From assembly GCA_963555705.1 (NCBI GenBank), contig OY743169.1, positions 49,590,124 through 49,654,123 on the forward strand: 64,000 nucleotides of DNA. The letters run 5' to 3'. Numbering within the stretch: position 1 is the stretch's first letter; each line of letters starts with the position of its first letter. Under the pieces are notes generated by a model. That model made no database searches. It was not told the DNA's origin and saw only the letters and a list, made by a program, of their open reading frames with translations. This stretch comes from Ligustrum vulgare. Taxonomy: Eukaryota; Streptophyta; Magnoliopsida; Lamiales; Oleaceae. A program made the translations under genes and the position numbers. Shown in pieces: positions 60,111 through 64,000 of this stretch.

Positions 60111-60466
60111 GCCTTGAAGTTAAAAAAGAAATTATGAAGATAGTACTTTCCAGCTTCTCATGGAATGATTCGGTAACATGAGTAACCATCTCTTTGCTCT
60201 ATCTCCCAAAGTCAACGTAAAGATCCTAAACATAATATCATCTCTGACTCGAAGAAGCTTCATCCATGAAGTGGTTCTTGTTCTTGCTGCCTTGAAGTTA
60301 AAAAAGAAATTATGAAGATAGTACTTTCCAGCTTATCATGGAATGATTTGGTAACGTGAGTAACCATCTCTTTGCTCTATCTCCCAAAGTCAACGTAAAG
60401 ATCCTAAACATAATATGATCTCTGGCTCAAAGAAGTTTCATCCATGAAGTGTATCTATCCAGGTAG
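60111..60466. repeat. 178-bp tandem duplication in the gag remnant
   Basis: 60111-60288 and 60289-60466 both begin GCCTTGAAGTTAAAAAAGAA and include ACCATCTCTTTGCTCTATCT. A handful of substitutions separate them. Confidence 0.88.
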
Positions 60467-60921
60467 TATGGTATGGGATCAAAAGTTCCATCGTAGCTTA
60501 GAACTTGGGGCATCTTTATCTTGCTTGGCAAGGATTCCTTCAAAATATTTTTGGTGAAAGGTGAGGACCTGGTTGGAATGTAGTCATCACAGCGTCCTTT
60601 CTGCTTGGTTTTGAGATCGTTCGATCACTTCTTCAATAAATGCAATTCACCAAGGTCCTTCTATGGATTTTTAAGGCTTGGATCATTGAAATGAAGAGTT
60701 GTCACATCTTTACAAGGACTTGAAAATGTTTTTTCTTTGGTCTTAGATCGACAATGGAATGGGCTTCATTCAAATCTTTCAAGTTGACCTGATTTCGTGT
60801 AAGCTCGGTTTTACTTCGAAGGATATGGTCCCAACTCGCTGAAGAGAGTGTGTGTTCTTTCGGGTGATCATTTTTGAGTGTGTGATGGTTTTATTCGTTG
60901 GACTTCCACTTACAAAACTAA

Positions 60922-61857
60922 GGCCCTGTTCTCTTTGTTGTTTTCAGCCTGTTTTGAATTTTCGATTTTTGGAAATATCGAAAACGCGTTTACTTTGCCC
61001 ATTTTCATAAATGCATTTTTCAAAAAAAAAAAAACTCAAAACGAGTTTATTGCGTTTTGGATATTTTGTGTTAAAATGTCCAAAACGTGCGTTTTGGACC
61101 TTTTCTTTTTCTTTTTCTTTTCTTTTTTTTTTTTTTGGTTAAATGTGAGACACTACCTTTACTTGAAATTCTTATGTTATTTTGCCATTATATATAGATC
61201 CATGTTAAGATTTTTTTTAAAAAATTTATTTGTTTATTTTTTTGTAAATGTGAGACACTTCATTCACTTGAAGTTCTTATGTTATTTTGCCATTATATAT
61301 AGATCTATGTTAAGATTTTATTTTTATTTTTTTATTTTTATTTACTTTTTAAAATGTGAGACACTTCCTTTACTTGAAATTCTTATGTTATTTTACCATT
61401 ATATATAAATCCATGTTAAGATTTTTTATTTTTTATTTTTTTTGTAAATTTTATTTTGGTAAATGTGAGACACTTCCTTCACTTGAAGTTCTTATGTTAT
61501 TTTGCAATTATATATAGATCCATGTTAAGATTTTGTTGGTATGGAGTTTAATTTTTGTTTAGCTGAAACAATATTAATGATGAATTTATTGACATAGAGA
61601 ACTAACTGATTTATTGACATTAAAATTAATGTAATTCAACAAATCAACCATTTTTTACATATAAAATATCACAAAATAAATATATCAGAAAATTAGAAAG
61701 TAAACGCATTTTTCAGTTTTCTATTTTTGAAAACAGTTTTCCAAAATCACAAAGAGAACATGTTTTCAACAATCCCAAAATAAACAACCAAAATCCAAAA
61801 TTCAAAACAAAATCTAAAACTCAAAATTCAAAATCGAAACATAAAAAGAGCGGCCCC
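60922..61857. mobile_element. PIF/Harbinger-like MITE, copy B (inverted relative to copy A)
   Basis: 936 bp, TSD TAA at 60919-60921 and 61858-61860. Ends GGCCCTGTTCTCTTTG and, from the right, GGGGCCGCTCTTTTTA. The interior is the reverse complement of copy A and has four rather than six copies of the 70-bp unit. It sits in the gypsy gag remnant. Confidence 0.82.
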
Positions 61858-62217
61858 TAAGTTTTCTACTAGCGTAGGGCCTATCCTCTAGGAGATGGTA
61901 AAAGGGCTCCACTTCTTCATCATAACTTGGTTGTCGATGCATTGGTGGTGGTGGTGGTGGCGGCGACAGTTGTTGTATTCTTCCCAATGTATGTCCCAGT
62001 TCATCTAACTAATGCATGATCACTCGCTAGGTTTGGTTTCTAGGTCATCATCTCTTCTTTGATGACCTGGGGGAAATTCAACATGGTGGCTTCCCGATGT
62101 ATCAAATTGAATTATCTGATTTGAGTGTGCGGGTTGTGTGGACTGCCTTTTGTCACAAGTGGCCCTCCTTCTATTGTCATTTGTTGACGTTGAAATATAT
62201 GAATTCCAATTTAACAA

Positions 62218-64000
62218 GAAATTGGGTGAATTTAAGTTATGTAGATTAAAAATGAGTAAGGTAAGAGGCGAATCCTAGATCATGTATGACCTAGATTCCA
62301 CGTATGTTTCTTTTATTGATATAAATTGGCTTACTTATCCAAGAAACTTGGGATACTTTTATTAGTCATTCTCCCCTATATTTATAAGAAAATGAGGTGA
62401 GCTGACTTGTTACAATATATTCACTGACTAGTATTGACTTTTAACCGAACTCTAAGAGTTCTTACAATATTAGAAATAGTTGACTTTTCCTAACTCAACT
62501 ATATAGGTGTCAAAATAACTTTTGAAATAACTGTCTTGTAAAGGTATTGTTGATCAGAACTCATGTCGTGCATACAATGTGTATTCAAGTCATACGTTAG
62601 TGAAAGTGTATCTAGGTCTTAGAACGAATCAACTATGTATGATCTGGATGTCAGGTCATGCAACATTGACCTGAATGTTAGATCGTGAATGTCATTAATG
62701 ATCTGGCGAACAATTTTCGCCACATCATATCGTGCATTACACATAAGATTATGCATTGAAATGTCCATTTTGTGCACTTATTTAAGGTCTAAAACTAATC
62801 AATTGATTTGTTGTTTTATATAGTTTTTCTACTTAATTCATTGCATATTATGTTTTTTTTATGTTATCAACCAGAATTCAAGAAATTGAATTAATTAGAG
62901 TAAATTGGGACCAATTAAATGCATTGAAGACCTATTTGTACAACATCGAAGTTAAAGACAATAATCCAAAACCAATGCGGAGCGAAATTAAAGAAAATCA
63001 AGAGTGTAATGATTAAATTGCATCAATTGGTTTAATTTTCATTCATAGTTATTTCAATTACTTGGTTTAACTTTATTTAACAAACAACAACCTTGAATTA
63101 ACGCGTTTCGGTTAAGGCTAGACACTTATAAAATAATTTATCACTATCAACTTTATTACTTATTCGATCCATTCACTTGCGTTAAGATAAACATCCAACA
63201 TGCATCAACAGAGGGCATTGAAGTATAGATTCCAACATCAACTATTAGTTATATTAATATAAAACTTGTGTATATAGCAAGTTAGAAGCCAATTATGGTG
63301 ATTTTACAAGGTTGAGATGGTTACCTGAGAGCGAAAGAAGATAAAGGGCACATGTAAGAAAGAGACGGCTCGTAAAGGTGATCCCTACCCAACATAAATG
63401 TCTGGTATTTATAACCTAATAACTTAAAATCTAGTATTCAGGGCTTTATGGATTTAATTTTCTATTAATGCTATGAATATTTTTCTTAAACAACGGATAA
63501 TCATCTCGTACAATTATGAACTTAAATCTCCATGCAGATTTATCAGTCCCTTATCTTTTATCAGTTTATTATAAGATAGTAAAATTTACAGTGTGATGAT
63601 GAACTATACAGAACATGGAATCATTTTTTAGTTTCATGATCACTCTTACCACAAGATTTTCATGTCTCAACTAAGCTTTCATATTTAGAGTTGAATGAAT
63701 CATAAATTTGCATGACTAAACTTCCAGTGCTCATAAAATCCACATGGAACAAATCTGTTGCTTGACATAAATTTTATTAAGAATTACTTTCATTTTTTTC
63801 CATTTGCACTTCATAATTGTAGCCTATGTTATTCATAACCAGTCCCAACTAAGCAAGAGGTTGGGTAGTGATGAATTCAGGAATTTGATCCAGGACGAGC
63901 GACCACTACAAAGGTAAGGGGAAAAAAATTTGACAACAAAATTATAAGATAAAAAATCTTTTTTGGACGAATCCAGCATGAGCGGCCGGACACCCTCGAC
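62218..64000. other. No gene recognised
   Basis: AT-rich DNA upstream of the gag remnant's start, presumably including its leader and LTR, but I could not place a PBS or LTR border. The final 150 bases are slightly G+C-richer with CAGGACGAGCGACC- and CAGCATGAGCGGCCGG-type words of unknown meaning. Confidence 0.45.

Larger units (their letters stand above)
59600..62217 (-). pseudogene. Gypsy gag remnant, split by a MITE
   Basis: Minus-strand pieces from Met 62217: MLNWNSYISTSTNDNRRRAT, a Pro run (PPPPPPPMHRQPSYDEEVEP, near 61950), the MITE (61857-60922), then LSYDGTFDPIPYYL (near 60480), TSWMKLLRVRDDIMFRIFTL and TLGDRAKRWLLMLPNHSM (60290-60160), LARADRPIGVEEAKLRRVEE (near 59870). Order and motifs fit a Tat-like gag. 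A 178-bp duplication and several stops make it dead. Whether it belongs with the LTR at 58975 is unclear. Confidence 0.65.

Noticed and set aside
60878..61408. 176-codon plus-strand frame
   Set aside because: It crosses into MITE B and reads through its T-rich minisatellite; no protein-like sequence.

Overview
The window is a plant nuclear (probably eudicot) chromosome segment made almost entirely of nested transposable elements. I see no ordinary host gene, rRNA, tRNA or CRISPR. The evidence is the plant element lineages (Tat, Athila, chromovirus, Copia, Ulp1-bearing Mutator, PIF/Harbinger-like), GT-AG introns, AT-rich spacers and long (TA)n, (GA)n and (AAT)n tracts. The species cannot be named from this.

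Left third (1-19.07 kb). A decayed Tat-lineage Ty3/gypsy element lies on the minus strand, with gag, protease, RT, RNase H and integrase, plus a plus-strand antisense gene and a tandem-repeat 3' region. Its 5' LTR is interrupted by a solo LTR (6403-17317, TSD TGTGC). That solo LTR is itself interrupted by a very young 9.3-kb Del/Tekay-like element (6881-16198, TSD ATTTT) with near-identical 2.66-kb LTRs but a gutted, gag-less interior, so it must be moved in trans.

Middle (19.07-35.1 kb). A chromovirus on the plus strand (19068-about 26550) is riddled with stops. Its 3' LTR is fused to a truncated, old Copia element on the minus strand (to about 32.19 kb). A second Copia gag remnant follows at 34.06-34.91 kb.

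Right half (35.1-57.84 kb). An Athila-type element (minus, 35125-57838, near-perfect TSD GCATA/GTATA) has been hit three times. A 2.9-kb Pack-MULE-like element with a perfect 9-bp TSD sits in its 3' LTR. A PIF/Harbinger-like MITE splits its gag region. A 13.2-kb Mutator-like element sits in its 5' LTR. The large MULE carries an uninterrupted three-exon mudrA-type transposase gene (minus, 728 codons) and a nine-exon convergent gene (plus, about 950 codons) joining DUF1985, a coiled coil and a C48/Ulp1-like protease. Its non-coding DNA is peppered with a GGTCAC/GTGACC motif. This is the best candidate in the window for an active or recently active, incompletely described system: a transposase, a SUMO-protease-like accessory protein and an element-specific DNA motif array.

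Far right (57.84-64 kb). There is a 572-bp LTR with its PBS, a gypsy gag remnant split by another copy of the MITE, and featureless AT-rich DNA.

Across the retroelements most premature stops sit where the family has CAG, CAA, CGA or TGG, the pattern left by methyl-cytosine deamination. The MULE transposase gene has none.
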